Origin: Cellulomonas sp. C5510
Lineage (GTDB): Bacteria; Actinomycetota; Actinomycetes; Actinomycetales; Cellulomonadaceae
DNA: 64,000 nucleotides
Direction: 5' to 3'
NCBI RefSeq assembly: GCF_019797765.1
Contig: NZ_CP081862.1
Location: forward strand, 496,001 to 560,000
Of this stretch, positions 40,099 through 50,414 are shown one piece after another; positions within the stretch are counted from its first letter, which is position 1, and every line of letters starts with the position of its first letter. Made by a program: the position numbers and the translations under genes. The notes under the pieces are model-generated. The model saw only the letters and a list, made by a program, of their open reading frames with translations, was not told where the DNA came from and searched no databases.

Positions 40099-41090
40099 TG
40101 GCCGGCAACTCCCAGCGCCGAGGCGCGACCCGCAAGGCGGGTTCCAAGAAGGGCGCGACCGTCGGATCGGGCGGCCAGCGCCGTCGCGCGCTCGAGGGCC
40201 GCGGCCCGACACCGAAGGCCGAGGAGCGCGAGTACCACCCGGCGGCGAAGCGGAAGGCCGCGGCCGAGCGGCGTCAGTCCGCCGCCGGGCGGGCGGGCCG
40301 GCCGACCGGCCGCGGCGGCTCCGGAGGGGGGCGCAACCGCAGCGGGTCCGTCACCGAGGTCGTCGCGGGGCGGAACTCCGTCGTCGAGGCCCTGCGTGCC
40401 GGCATCCCCGTGTCCGCCGTGTACGTCGCGACCCGGCTCGAGGGCGACGACCGCACGCGGGAGATCCTCCGGACCGCCGCCGACGAGGGCTACCCGCTGC
40501 TCGAGGTCACGAAGCCGGAGCTCGACCGCATGACCGACGGGGCCGTGCACCAGGGCGTGGCCGTGCAGGTACCGCCGTACGACTACGGCGACGTGGAGGA
40601 CCTGCTCGACGTCGCGGCGGCGAGCGACCGTGCCCCGCTGATCGTCGCGCTCGACGGAGTCACCGACCCCCGCAACCTCGGAGCGGTCCTGCGCTCCGCG
40701 GGCGCCTTCGGCGCGCACGGCGTGCTGGTGCCCGAGCGCCGCTCGGCCGGTGTGACGGCGTCCGCGTGGAAGGTCTCCGCCGGCGCCGCCGCCCGCGTCC
40801 CGGTGGCGCGGGCCACCAACCTGGTGCGGGCGCTGGAGCGGCTGCACGAGGCGGGCTGCTTCGTGGTCGGCCTCGACGGCGGCGGCGACGTCGCGATGGG
40901 CGACCTCCCGTACGCCACCGACCCGCTCGTGCTCGTCGTGGGGTCCGAGGGCAAGGGCCTGTCGCGGCTGGTGCGCGAGCACTGCGACGCGATCGCCTCC
41001 ATCCCGATCGCCTCGGAGGTCGAGTCGCTCAACGCCGGCGTCGCGGCCGGCATCGCGCTGTACGAGGTCGCCCGGCACCGCGCGTCCTGA
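40098..41090 (+). CDS. rlmB: 23S rRNA (guanosine 2'-O) methyltransferase RlmB / TrmH family
   Basis: 330 residues. An N-terminal Lys/Arg/Gly-rich extension of about 85 residues is followed by a substrate-binding domain ([15 protein letters not shown]) and a SpoU knot domain with the three motifs [29 protein letters not shown] and [15 protein letters not shown]. It methylates a ribose in 23S rRNA using SAM. The target site is inferred from the family. It is coupled to cysS, a pairing known from mycobacteria and others. Confidence 0.93.
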   Translation: MAGNSQRRGATRKAGSKKGATVGSGGQRRRALEGRGPTPKAEEREYHPAAKRKAAAERRQSAAGRAGRPTGRGGSGGGRNRSGSVTEVVAGRNSVVEALRAGIPVSAVYVATRLEGDDRTREILRTAADEGYPLLEVTKPELDRMTDGAVHQGVAVQVPPYDYGDVEDLLDVAAASDRAPLIVALDGVTDPRNLGAVLRSAGAFGAHGVLVPERRSAGVTASAWKVSAGAAARVPVARATNLVRALERLHEAGCFVVGLDGGGDVAMGDLPYATDPLVLVVGSEGKGLSRLVREHCDAIASIPIASEVESLNAGVAAGIALYEVARHRAS

Positions 41091-41097
41091 CGCCCGG

Positions 41098-41125
41098 CCG
41101 GCGCGCGGGTCCCGCCGCGCGCCGG
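41098..41125 (+). terminator. Hairpin after rlmB
   Basis: 11-bp perfect stem CCGGCGCGCGG / CCGCGCGCCGG with a 6-nt loop, 7 nt after the rlmB stop. Confidence 0.55.
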
Positions 41126-41192
41126 TCCCGCCCGGCGGCCCCGCGCGCCGCCCTGGCGTGCGACCCGGCCGCCCGCGACGGACGATGGAGGC

Positions 41193-41675
41193 ATGACCGA
41201 CCACGACACCGCCGTCCGGACCGTCGCCGACTTGCTGCGCGAGCAGCGCCTGGGCGTGCTGACCACGCTCGCGCCCGACGGGACCCTCGTCGCGCGCCCC
41301 ATGGCGCTGCAGGAGGTCGAGTTCGACGGGGACCTGTGGTTCTTCGCGGAGCGCGGGTCGCGCAAGCTCGCGCACGTCGCGTTCGAGCCGCGGGTGAACG
41401 TCGCGGTCGGGTCCGGCGCCACCTGGGTCTCCGTCGCCGGGACCGCGGAGCTGGTCGACGACGTCGAGAAGAAGCGCGAGCTGTGGAGCGCCGGCGTCGA
41501 GGCGTGGCTCCCCCAGGGCCCGGAGTCGGAGGAGGCGGTGCTGCTCCGGGTGCGGGCGGAGTCCGCCGAGTACTGGGACGCGCCGGGCGGGCGGCTCGCG
41601 ACGCTGCTCAGCTTCGTCCGGGCGAAGGCCCGCGGCGAGCGCCTGGAGGGCCAGAACGAGCGCCTGGACCTCTGA
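41193..41675 (+). CDS. Pyridoxamine 5'-phosphate oxidase-like (general stress protein 26 type) flavin-binding protein
   Basis: 160 residues. Split-barrel fold with LGVLTTLAPDGTLVARPM at the N-terminus, the FFAERGSRKLAHVAFEPRVNVAV core and a C-terminal VRAESAEYWDAPGG, characteristic of the GsiB/GSP26 branch of the PNPOx-like superfamily. Members bind FMN or FAD and are linked to stress, but no reaction is established. It stands alone, convergent with the DUF4032 gene; a short CCCGCC-CGGA-GGCGGG hairpin (41676-41691) follows the stop. Confidence 0.8.
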   Translation: MTDHDTAVRTVADLLREQRLGVLTTLAPDGTLVARPMALQEVEFDGDLWFFAERGSRKLAHVAFEPRVNVAVGSGATWVSVAGTAELVDDVEKKRELWSAGVEAWLPQGPESEEAVLLRVRAESAEYWDAPGGRLATLLSFVRAKARGERLEGQNERLDL

Positions 41676-41708
41676 CCCGCCCGGAGGCGGGGGCGGCGCG
41701 CCGGTGCG

Positions 41709-42980
41709 TCAGTCCCGGACGACCGGGATGACGTCCGTGTCCTCGCGCAGGTCGGCGGGGGAGACGCCGAGCACGGCCTCCTCGTCCGGCCGGTTCGGCA
41801 GGATCGTCGCGATGTAGGACCGCACGGCCTCCTGCATCGGCACGTCCCGCCGCTCCTGCTCGGACAGGAACCACCGGTGGTCGAGCAGCTCGTGGTAGAT
41901 CTGCGCGGGCTCGAGCTTGGGGCGCAGGGCGCGCGGCACGGCCCGGACGGCGGGCTCGAAGACCTCCGTCAGCCAGTCGTGGGCGACGAACGTCTCGTCG
42001 TCGTTCTGCCGGTCGGTCGCGGCGCGGAACTGGTCCAGGTCGTTGAGCAGGCGGCGGGCCTGGTTCTCCTGGACGTCCAGGCCGGTGAGCCGCATGAGCC
42101 GCCGGGAGTGGTGGCCGGCGTCGACGACCTTCGGCTGGATGCGCACGGACGTGCCGTCGATGTCGGTGGTGATGTCGAGCTCGCCGACGTCGAAGCCCAG
42201 GTCGTTGAGCCGTTCGATGCGCGCCTGCACGCGCCACCGCTCGTCGAGCCCGAACCACTCGGAGCTGGTCAGGGCCGTCCAGAGCTCGGTGTAGCGCTCC
42301 GCGAGCATGTCGCCGATCGCGACCGCGTCGACCTCTTCCTCGAGGAACTCGCCCGCCTGCAGGTCCATGAGCTCGCCGATGATGTTGACGCGCGCGACCT
42401 CCAGGTCGTACCCCCGCTGGCCGTCGGTCAGGCTGTCGTGCAGGTCGCCGGTCTCGGCGTCGACGAGGTACGCGGCGAACGTCTCGGCGTCGCGCCGGAA
42501 CAGCGTGTTCGACAGGGACACGTCGCCCCAGTAGAAACCCGCGAGGTGCAGCCGGACGAGCAGCACCGCGAGGGCGTCGATGAGCCGGGTCGCGGTGTCG
42601 GGGCGCAGCGACTGGCTGAACAGCGCGCGGTAGGGCAGCGAGAACCGCAGGTGCTTCGTGATGAGCACGGCCTCGAGCGGCTCGCCGTCGGGGGAGGTGC
42701 GACCGGTGATGACGCCGACCGGCTCGACGCTCGGCACATCGAGGCGGCCGAGCTGGCGCAGCAGCTCGTACTCGCGGTACGCGACCGTCTCGCCGATCTC
42801 CTTGATCGCGATGACGCGTCCGGACAACCGGGCGAACCGCACCGTGTGCCGGGAGATGCCTCGGGGCAGCGCGGCGAGCTGGTCCGCGGGCCAGTCCGCC
42901 AGCGGGACGTCCCACGGGAGGTCGAGCAGGGCGGGGTCCGGCGCGGCCGCGGTGATCTGCAGGCGCGTGCGAGGGGTCAT
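41709..42980 (-). CDS. DUF4032 protein with a kinase-like fold
   Basis: 423 residues. The middle (about 140-180) has HLAGFYWGDVSLSNTLFRRD and YLVDAETGD, which parallel the HxD...N and DFG-like elements of aminoglycoside or lipopolysaccharide kinases, hence a kinase-like domain; the C-terminal DUF4032 domain (about 240-400) contains WFLSEQERRDVPM. The substrate is unknown. It is downstream of the MsiK-type ATPase gene on the same strand but separated from it by a hairpin, so joint transcription is unlikely. No membrane segment or signal peptide. Confidence 0.75.
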   Translation of the reverse strand: MTPRTRLQITAAAPDPALLDLPWDVPLADWPADQLAALPRGISRHTVRFARLSGRVIAIKEIGETVAYREYELLRQLGRLDVPSVEPVGVITGRTSPDGEPLEAVLITKHLRFSLPYRALFSQSLRPDTATRLIDALAVLLVRLHLAGFYWGDVSLSNTLFRRDAETFAAYLVDAETGDLHDSLTDGQRGYDLEVARVNIIGELMDLQAGEFLEEEVDAVAIGDMLAERYTELWTALTSSEWFGLDERWRVQARIERLNDLGFDVGELDITTDIDGTSVRIQPKVVDAGHHSRRLMRLTGLDVQENQARRLLNDLDQFRAATDRQNDDETFVAHDWLTEVFEPAVRAVPRALRPKLEPAQIYHELLDHRWFLSEQERRDVPMQEAVRSYIATILPNRPDEEAVLGVSPADLREDTDVIPVVRD

Positions 42981-43007
42981 GGGGTCGATTCTCCCATCCG
43001 ACGACGA

Positions 43008-43042
43008 AGGGGCGGGGCCGGTGGTGTGCCGGCCCCGCCCCT
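43008..43042 (-). terminator. Terminator after the MsiK-type ATPase gene
   Basis: 14-bp perfect stem (43008-43021 and 43029-43042) with a 7-nt loop, between the ATPase gene stop and the DUF4032 start, both minus strand. Confidence 0.7.
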
Positions 43043-43063
43043 CCGAGGTGGAGATGTCGTGCG

Positions 43064-44188
<1,125 letters not shown>

Positions 44189-44241
44189 GCGTGATCAGTC
44201 CCTTCACCGGCAGGTACGTGCCGGACGATCCGTCGTGAAGA

Positions 44242-44265
44242 GTGTCAGTGTGTCTTCGCTGACAC
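44242..44265. promoter_or_regulatory. Inverted repeat upstream of the MsiK-type gene
   Basis: GTGTCAG (44242-44248), a 10-nt spacer and CTGACAC (44259-44265), 54-77 nt upstream of the ATPase start. Candidate operator or small hairpin in the leader; no match to a known regulator is claimed. Confidence 0.35.
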
Positions 44266-44361
44266 GGCTCGAGGGAGGTCGGGTGACCCCCCTCGGTCCA
44301 CGGACATCAAACCACACCTGCGTGCGGCGGTGGGACGTCGGTCACACCCTCGGCGACCTGA

Positions 44362-45927
44362 TCAGTTCAGGACCAGCACGTCCTCCGGGCCGAAGCCGAG
44401 CAGGTCGCCGTGCCAGGCCCACACGCCCTGCACGGAGTCGGGCAGGCGCGTGGCCCACACGAGGGCGCCGGTGCCGAGGTCGAACGCCAGCAGCGTGCGC
44501 GAGGATGCCGCAGCTGGGCCCGCGTCCTGGCCCGCAGCCGTCTCGACCGGCGTCCCGGCGGCGGTCACCTCGAGGGTCGAGGCGAGCGCGAGCACGGAGC
44601 GGCCGTCGGTGAGCAGCCCGCCGTACGCGGTGAGCAGCGGCGCGGGCGTCCGCCACACCTCGCGGCCCGTGGCGACGTCCACCGCCCACAGCGAGCCGCG
44701 GTCCTGCCCGTACAGCGTGCCCTCGAGCAGCACCACGCCCGTGTCCAGCCACATCGGCCGGGCGAGCGTCCACAGCGGCCGGTCGCGGGCGACGTCGTAG
44801 CCGACGAGCTCCCGGCCGTGCTCGCCGGCGGCGACGACGAGCTCGACCTCCGCCTCGCTGCCGTCGTCCACGAGCAGCGTCACCGGGGCGCCGGGCAGCG
44901 TCGCGACGGTGCCGCCCCCGCCGTCGAGCACCCGCACCGGGTAGCCGGGCGCGGTCAGGTGACCGGAGCGCGTCAGGTGGAGGAGCTGCGAGCCCGCGCT
45001 CTCCAGCTCGCCGTCGCCGGCGGACAGGACCCACGCCCCCAGCGCGCCCTGCACGATCACGCGACCCCGGTCGACGTCGACGGACGGGGGGTAGGTCAGC
45101 GCCTCCCGGGTCAGCAGGGCGGGGTCGACGGGGACGCGGGTGCGCCAGCGCGGCTCGCCGTCCAGGGCGTCACCGGCCTCCCAGGCCGTCACGACCAGCG
45201 TCGAGCCGGTCACGGACGCCAGCACGTGCACCGAGCCGTCACCGTCCCAGCCGGAGACGGGCGGAACGGGGCGCGACCCGAGAGGGTGGCCGGTGCCGGC
45301 GTCGAAGGACATCAGCCGCCCGGACTCCGGCGGTCCGGCGACCCCGCCGTCGTCACCGGCGGCGACCGCGAGCGCCGACCGGTCGAGCACGACGCAGTCG
45401 ACCACGGCGGCCGGGCCGGCGTCGCCGGCGCAGAGCGGGTACTCCGCGCCCAGCCCGGGGGCCGCGTCGGTCGTCGCCCGCGCCTCGAGCGACGCGCGCC
45501 AGACCGTCTCGCCCTGCGCGTCGACCGCGATGAGCTCGCGGGGGTCCTCCCAGGTCGGCTGGGCGGGCCCGACGCGTAGCCCGTCCTCGGTGGCGACCCC
45601 GCTGAACACCACCGGCGCGACGTCGTCCGACAGCCGCCGGGTCGGTGCGAGGGCGGGGGAGACGGACCGCAGCACGCCGTCGACGCGCTGCCGGGCAGCG
45701 ACGTGGGACTGCTCGTGCGCGGCGACCACGGCCTGGGTGCCCGCGAGCGCCGCCAGCACACCCACCGGGAGCGGCCACCAGCGGCGCAGCAGACGTCGCC
45801 GGCGGGCGAGCCGTCGACTGCGCTCGGCCTCGGCGGCGGGGTCGTCCGCCGGCGGTGCCAGGGCGTCCGCGCCGGTGCCGACGTCGACCAGCTCGACGTC
45901 CTGCATGGCGGCGCGGTCGCCCCTCAT
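44362..45927 (-). CDS. Membrane-anchored PQQ-like beta-propeller protein
   Basis: 521 residues (start ATG 45927, or ATG 45906 seven codons later). An Arg-rich cytoplasmic tail precedes one membrane segment (about residues 51-69, WPLPVGVLAALAGTQAVVAA), then a long extracytoplasmic domain with repeated blade motifs such as LIAVDAQGETVWRA, LMSFDAGTGHPLG, LWAVDVATGREVWRT and LLAFDLGTGALVWAT. These are typical of PQQ/YVTN-like eight-bladed propellers; no cofactor-binding residues can be assigned. It follows otsB by 9 nt and is the third gene of the trehalose operon, but its job is unknown. Confidence 0.78.
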   Translation of the reverse strand: MRGDRAAMQDVELVDVGTGADALAPPADDPAAEAERSRRLARRRRLLRRWWPLPVGVLAALAGTQAVVAAHEQSHVAARQRVDGVLRSVSPALAPTRRLSDDVAPVVFSGVATEDGLRVGPAQPTWEDPRELIAVDAQGETVWRASLEARATTDAAPGLGAEYPLCAGDAGPAAVVDCVVLDRSALAVAAGDDGGVAGPPESGRLMSFDAGTGHPLGSRPVPPVSGWDGDGSVHVLASVTGSTLVVTAWEAGDALDGEPRWRTRVPVDPALLTREALTYPPSVDVDRGRVIVQGALGAWVLSAGDGELESAGSQLLHLTRSGHLTAPGYPVRVLDGGGGTVATLPGAPVTLLVDDGSEAEVELVVAAGEHGRELVGYDVARDRPLWTLARPMWLDTGVVLLEGTLYGQDRGSLWAVDVATGREVWRTPAPLLTAYGGLLTDGRSVLALASTLEVTAAGTPVETAAGQDAGPAAASSRTLLAFDLGTGALVWATRLPDSVQGVWAWHGDLLGFGPEDVLVLN

Positions 45928-45936
45928 GGCCGCAAC

Positions 45937-46776
45937 CTACGCCCCGGTGGCGCTCGCCGCCCCGCGGGTGCCGGGCGCCGGGCGGTCGTCCGGTGCGCCC
46001 GCCACGGCCGCCGCGAGCCCGGACAGCAGCGCCGCGAGCTCCTCGGGGTCCGCGACCCGGAACCGGGCGGTGGTCGCCCCCTCGCCGACCTTCACCGTCA
46101 CGTCGGCCGGGCCCAGCGCCCGGAAGGCGTGCTCGTCCGTCACGTCGTCGCCGGCGTAGACGACCGCGCCGGCGTGCAGCTCGTCGCGCAGGGCCGCGAG
46201 CGCCGCGCCCTTGTCGGCGTCGAGCACGGACACCTCGACCACCTTCTTCCCGTGCAGCGTCACGGAGCCGAGGCGCTCGCCGACCGCCAGCGCCTCGGCC
46301 TCCGCCAGGTCGGCGACGTCGGGGTCGGCGAGCCGGGTGTGCACGGCGGCCGCGGCGGGCTTGGTCTCCACCCAGACGCCGTCCCGGCCGCGGGCCACCG
46401 CCTGGAGCTCGCCGCCGAGCGCCGCGAGCCGGTCCGCCTGCTCGTCGGTCAGCGCGATGACGTCGCGGTCCAGCCCGTGCTCGGTGACGCGCGCCCGCTC
46501 GGCCCCGTGGCTGCCGATCAGCACGGTGCCCGGGGGCACCTCCGCGAGGCGGTGCAGGTCGACCATCGCCCGCCCGGAGACGAGCGCCAGCCGCACCCGC
46601 TCGGGGCTGCCCGCCAGGGAGCGCAGCGCGGCTGCCGCCCCGGGCAGCACCCGGGAGAGCTCGGGGTCGTCCTGGAGCGGCGCGAGGGTGCCGTCGAAGT
46701 CGAGGGCGAGCAGCAGCGGCGGCCCACCGGGGTCGGGTACGGCCCCGAGCAGGGCGGTGCGCAGGTCGTCGGTCAC
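45937..46776 (-). CDS. otsB: Trehalose-6-phosphate phosphatase
   Basis: 279 residues. HAD-type catalytic motif DFDGT at residues 26-30 (nucleophile Asp26) and the acidic motif YAGDDVTDEHAF, with the OtsB cap domain between. It removes phosphate from trehalose 6-phosphate. It starts 12 nt after the otsA stop, completing the two-step route for this compatible solute. Residue length is typical. Confidence 0.95.
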   Translation of the reverse strand: MTDDLRTALLGAVPDPGGPPLLLALDFDGTLAPLQDDPELSRVLPGAAAALRSLAGSPERVRLALVSGRAMVDLHRLAEVPPGTVLIGSHGAERARVTEHGLDRDVIALTDEQADRLAALGGELQAVARGRDGVWVETKPAAAAVHTRLADPDVADLAEAEALAVGERLGSVTLHGKKVVEVSVLDADKGAALAALRDELHAGAVVYAGDDVTDEHAFRALGPADVTVKVGEGATTARFRVADPEELAALLSGLAAAVAGAPDDRPAPGTRGAASATGA

Positions 46777-46788
46777 GCGGGGTCCTCC

Positions 46789-48222
46789 TCAGACGTGCTG
46801 GTCGCGCACCGGCACGGCCGTCAGCACGGACAGGAACGAGTCCGACCAGTGGGCGACGTCGTTCTCCAGCACCCGGCGCCGGAGCCGCCGCATGCGCTTG
46901 CGCGCCTCGCGCGGGTCGATGTTCGCCGCGTGCTGGATGGCGTTCTTCAGGCCGGCGATGTCGTGGGGGTTCACGAGGATGGCCGCCCCGCCGAGCTCGT
47001 CGGCGGCGCCGGTGAACTCGCTGAGCACCAGGGCGCCGCGGTCGTCCGAGCGCGCCGCGATGTACTCCTTGGCGACCAGGTTCATGCCGTCGCGCAGGGC
47101 GGTCACGAGCATGACGTCCGCCGCGAGGTAGAGCGCCGCCATCTCCTCCATCGGGTAGGAGTGGTGCATGTAGTGGATCGGCGGGTGGCCGAACTCGCCG
47201 AACTCGCCGTTGATCCGGCCGACCAGCACCTCGACGTCGTCGCGGAGCTGCTGGTAGGCGCCCACGTTCTCGCGGCTCGGCGACGCGACCTGGACGAGGG
47301 TGGTGTCCGGGACCGTCATGCGCCCGTCCTCGAGCAGCTCGCCGAACGCCTTGATGCGGTGCCGGATGCCCTTCGTGTAGTCCAGGCGGTCGACGCCGAG
47401 CAGCAGCACCTTCGGGTCGCCGAGCTCGGTGCGGATCTCCTTCGCGCGCTGCTGCACCTCGGGCGTGCGGGCGAGCCGGTCGAACGCGCGCGAGTCGATC
47501 GAGATCGGGAACGACGCGGCGCGCACGTGGCGCTGCACGCGGCCGTCCGGACCGGTGAGCGTGATCATCTGCCCGCGGGTGGTCCGGTCGGTCAGGCGGC
47601 GCACCGCCCGCACGAAGTTCGCCGCGTCGCCGCCGCGCTGGAAGCCCACGAGGTCGGCGCCCAGCAGCCCCTCGACGACCTGGAGCCGCCACGGGAGCTG
47701 GACGAAGATCTCCAGCGGGGGGAACGGGATGTGGTGGAAGTACCCGATCCGCACGTCCGGGCGCAGCTCCCGCAGGTACGCCGGCACCAGCTGGAGCTGG
47801 TAGTCGTGCACCCAGACCGTCGCGCCCTGGGCCGCCTGGGCGGCCGCGGCCTCGGCGAACCGGCGGTTGACCCGCTGGTACGCGTCCCACCACTGCCGGT
47901 GGAACGTCGGCGGCTGGATCACGTCGTGGTACAGCGGCCACAGCGTGTCGTTCGAGAAGCCCTCGTAGTAGTCGCGCAGCTCGTCCTCGGTGAGCTGCAC
48001 GGGCACGAGGCGCATGTCGTCGGCGTCGAACGGCTCGAGCTCCAGGTCGGCGGAGCCACCCCAGCCCACCCACGCGCCGTCGGACCGCTGGACCACCGGC
48101 TCCAGGGCGGTCACGAGGCCGCCGGGGGAGCGCGTCCAGCTCGGGTTTCCGTCGTCGTCCAGGGTCACGTCCACCGGCAGGCGGTTCGCGACGACGACCA
48201 GGTCGTAACCAGCAGATGTCAC
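46789..48222 (-). CDS. otsA: Alpha,alpha-trehalose-phosphate synthase (UDP-forming)
   Basis: 477 residues. GT20 signatures: VVVANRLPV at the N-terminus, SPGGLVTALEP, VWVHDYQLQLVPAYLR, IGYFHHIPFPP, RLDYTKGI and the nucleotide-binding EYIAARSDD region. It makes trehalose 6-phosphate from UDP- or GDP-glucose and glucose 6-phosphate. It heads an otsA-otsB-propeller operon read divergently from the Ser/Thr kinase gene. A GGAGCTGATGG element precedes ATG 48222. Confidence 0.96.
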   Translation of the reverse strand: MTSAGYDLVVVANRLPVDVTLDDDGNPSWTRSPGGLVTALEPVVQRSDGAWVGWGGSADLELEPFDADDMRLVPVQLTEDELRDYYEGFSNDTLWPLYHDVIQPPTFHRQWWDAYQRVNRRFAEAAAAQAAQGATVWVHDYQLQLVPAYLRELRPDVRIGYFHHIPFPPLEIFVQLPWRLQVVEGLLGADLVGFQRGGDAANFVRAVRRLTDRTTRGQMITLTGPDGRVQRHVRAASFPISIDSRAFDRLARTPEVQQRAKEIRTELGDPKVLLLGVDRLDYTKGIRHRIKAFGELLEDGRMTVPDTTLVQVASPSRENVGAYQQLRDDVEVLVGRINGEFGEFGHPPIHYMHHSYPMEEMAALYLAADVMLVTALRDGMNLVAKEYIAARSDDRGALVLSEFTGAADELGGAAILVNPHDIAGLKNAIQHAANIDPREARKRMRRLRRRVLENDVAHWSDSFLSVLTAVPVRDQHV

Positions 48223-48368
48223 GGATCCATCAGCTCCTTGGTGTCGACCTGACCCTAACGTGACCTTCTCGGTCCCGCCCGGGAAACGTCGGACGACAGG
48301 TGACGGCCCCCGGCGGCGGCTTCACCGGGACACCGCGTGCCGACCCCGCGCGCCGCGGGGGCGGCGGC

Positions 48369-48374
48369 TACCGT
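48369..48374 (+). promoter_or_regulatory. -10 box TACCGT for the kinase gene
   Basis: TACCGT ends 6 nt before ATG 48381, marking the start and a leaderless transcript. Confidence 0.5.
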
Positions 48375-48380
48375 GCCCGC

Positions 48381-50368
48381 ATGGAGCGCATCGGCCTGGC
48401 ACCGGGCGCCGAGATCGGCGGGTACACCATTCTCGCGCCGCTCGGCTCCGGGGGCATGGGCACGGTGTACCGGGCCGTCGACGGCGGGGGTACGCCGGTC
48501 GCCCTGAAGCTGCTGCACCCGCACATCGGCGCCGACCCGACGTCGCGCGAGCGGCTGCGGCGGGAGGTGCTCGCCCTCCAGCGGCTGCGGCACCCGGGGG
48601 TCGCCGCGGTGCTCGACGCGGAGGCCGACTCGACGGAGGCGTTCCTCGTCACGGAGCTGGTGCCCGGTGAGGACCTCAGCGAGCGCGTGCGCCGGCGGGG
48701 GCCGCTCGACGCCGCCGCGCTGCACCGGCTGGCCGAGGGGCTGCGGGACGCGCTCGCGGCCGTGCACGCCGCCGGGGTGGTGCACCGCGACCTCAAGCCC
48801 AGCAACGTCCTCGTCACGCCGGACGGCCCCGTGCTCATCGACTTCGGCATCGCGCAGTCGGTCGACGAGACCCGCGTGACGTCGACCGGCTTCGTCGTCG
48901 GCACGCCCGGGTACCTGGCCCCGGAGCTCGTGGACGGGGCGGAGCCGACGCCTGCGACGGACTGGTGGGGGTGGGCGGCGCTGCTCGCCTTCGCCGCGAC
49001 CGGGCGCGCGCCGTTCGGCACCCGGCCGCTGGAGGCCGTGCTGGTGCGCACCCGGTCGGGCGACGCCGACCTCGCGGGGCTCGGCCCCGTCACCGCCGGC
49101 GCGCTGTGGGACGCGCTCGCCGCCGACCCCGCGGACCGCGCGCAGCCGGACGAGGTGGTCGCCGCGCTCGCGGAGGCGCAGCGGCGGGGGGAGCGGTACT
49201 CGCCTGAGGCGGCGACCGTCGCGCTCGGCACGGTCGTGCCGTCCCCGCCGCCCGCCGCGACCGCCGCGGGCAGCACGGTGGCCTTCCCTGCCGCGGACGC
49301 GACGCCGACGGTCGTGCAGGCGGCCGGGACCGGGCCGGTGCCGCCCGCGGTGCTGCCGGCGACGGGGACCGCCGCGACGGCCGCATGGCCCGCCGGCCCG
49401 CCGACCGACCCGACGCAGGCGCTGCCCTCCGGCACCGCCGCCGCGGGACCGGCCGGGACCGCCGCGACGCAGGCGTGGCCGCGCTCCGACGGCCGGCGGT
49501 CGTCGCGCCCGCCGAGGCGCCGGTGCGGGACGGGGCGACGCGGGCGTTCGCGCCGCCGTCCGTCGCGCCCGCCGCCGCGGGGCCGTCCGGGGAGCAGGCG
49601 TGGCCGGGTGCGGCGGGCCACGACGGTGCCGCCCCGGGAGGCGCGTGGCCGGGAGGTGCGGGGCCTGACGGTGCGTGGCCCGACGGTGCGTGGCCCGACG
49701 GTGCCGGGCCGGCGGGCGCGTGGCCGGACGTCGACCCACAGCCCGCCCCCGCGCCGCCGCGTCGCGCCGGGACGCTGCTCGCGCTCGGCCTGCTCGCCGT
49801 CGCGGGCGCGGCGCTGGCCCCGGGCTGGACGCTCGTCGCGCTGCTGCCGCTGCTGCTGCTGGCGCGCACCGTCGGGTCGGCGGCCCGCGCGGTCGCCCGC
49901 CGGCGGGAGCGCGCGGGCGCCCGGCGCAGCGACACCCTCGTGGCCGTCGCGTCGAGCCCCTGGCACCTGCTGCGGGCGCTCGTCACCGGTCTGCCGTCGC
50001 TGCTCGTCGCCGCGAGCGTGGTGGTCATCGTGCTCGGCGTGGGCTGGTGGCTGGTCGGCACGGGGACGCTCGAGGCCGGCCCGCTGCGCGCGGGCGACGA
50101 CGGGCCGGCGCCGGACGCGGTGCCCGTCCTGCTCGCGGTCGCGGCGGTCGCGGCCCTGGTCGCGCTGTGGGCGGGGCCGTACGCCCGCGACACCCGCGAC
50201 GGCGCCCGTCGGCTGCTCGCCGGGGTGGCGCCCGGACGCGGCGGGGCGGCGGCGGTCGTCGTCGTCGCGCTGCTGGCCGCCGGCGTGCTCGTGGCGCTGG
50301 CCGCCGGGGGGACGGCCGTCGACTGGACGCCGCTGCCGGAGCCGTCGCTGCCCACCGTGGGTGGCTGA
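48381..50368 (+). CDS. Ser/Thr protein kinase with C-terminal membrane domain, apparent frameshift
   Basis: The kinase domain (residues 15-275) is complete: LGSGGMGTVYRA loop, Lys43, HRDLKPSN (catalytic Asp137) and DFG at 154. A Pro/Ala/Thr-rich juxtamembrane region follows with AWP repeats. Near 49,490 the natural sequence moves from this frame to another: up to ATQAWPRSDGR the first frame is protein-like, after it the Arg-rich translation is not, while the other frame gives RPAVVAPAEAPV, EQAWPG, GAWPDG repeats and several hydrophobic segments, ending at 50368. A single missing base fits. The unshifted frame stays open to 50963 only by running through the next gene. Either a real mutation or a sequence error. 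Confidence 0.7.
49630..49735 (+). repeat. GAWPDG-type codon repeats in the kinase gene
   Basis: Direct repeats of about 15-18 bp (GGTGCGTGGCCCGAC and variants) encode GAWPGG, GPDGAWPDGAWPDGAGPAGAWPD-like units in the second reading frame of the kinase gene. Such tracts can lengthen or shorten by slippage; they lie downstream of the apparent frameshift. Confidence 0.6.
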
Positions 50369-50401
50369 CGCGCCGCCCCGGGAACGCCCGGCCCGACCCC
50401 G

Positions 50402-50407
50402 TACCCT
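50402..50407 (+). promoter_or_regulatory. -10 box TACCCT
   Basis: TACCCT ends 7 nt before ATG 50415 and supports that ATG as an independent start rather than an internal codon of the kinase frame. Confidence 0.5.
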
Positions 50408-50414
50408 GTGCCCC

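Noticed and set aside
41676..41708. Strong bidirectional terminator between the PNPOx-like and DUF4032 genes
   Set aside because: Only a 6-bp CCCGCC / GGCGGG stem is visible, too short to list as a terminator.
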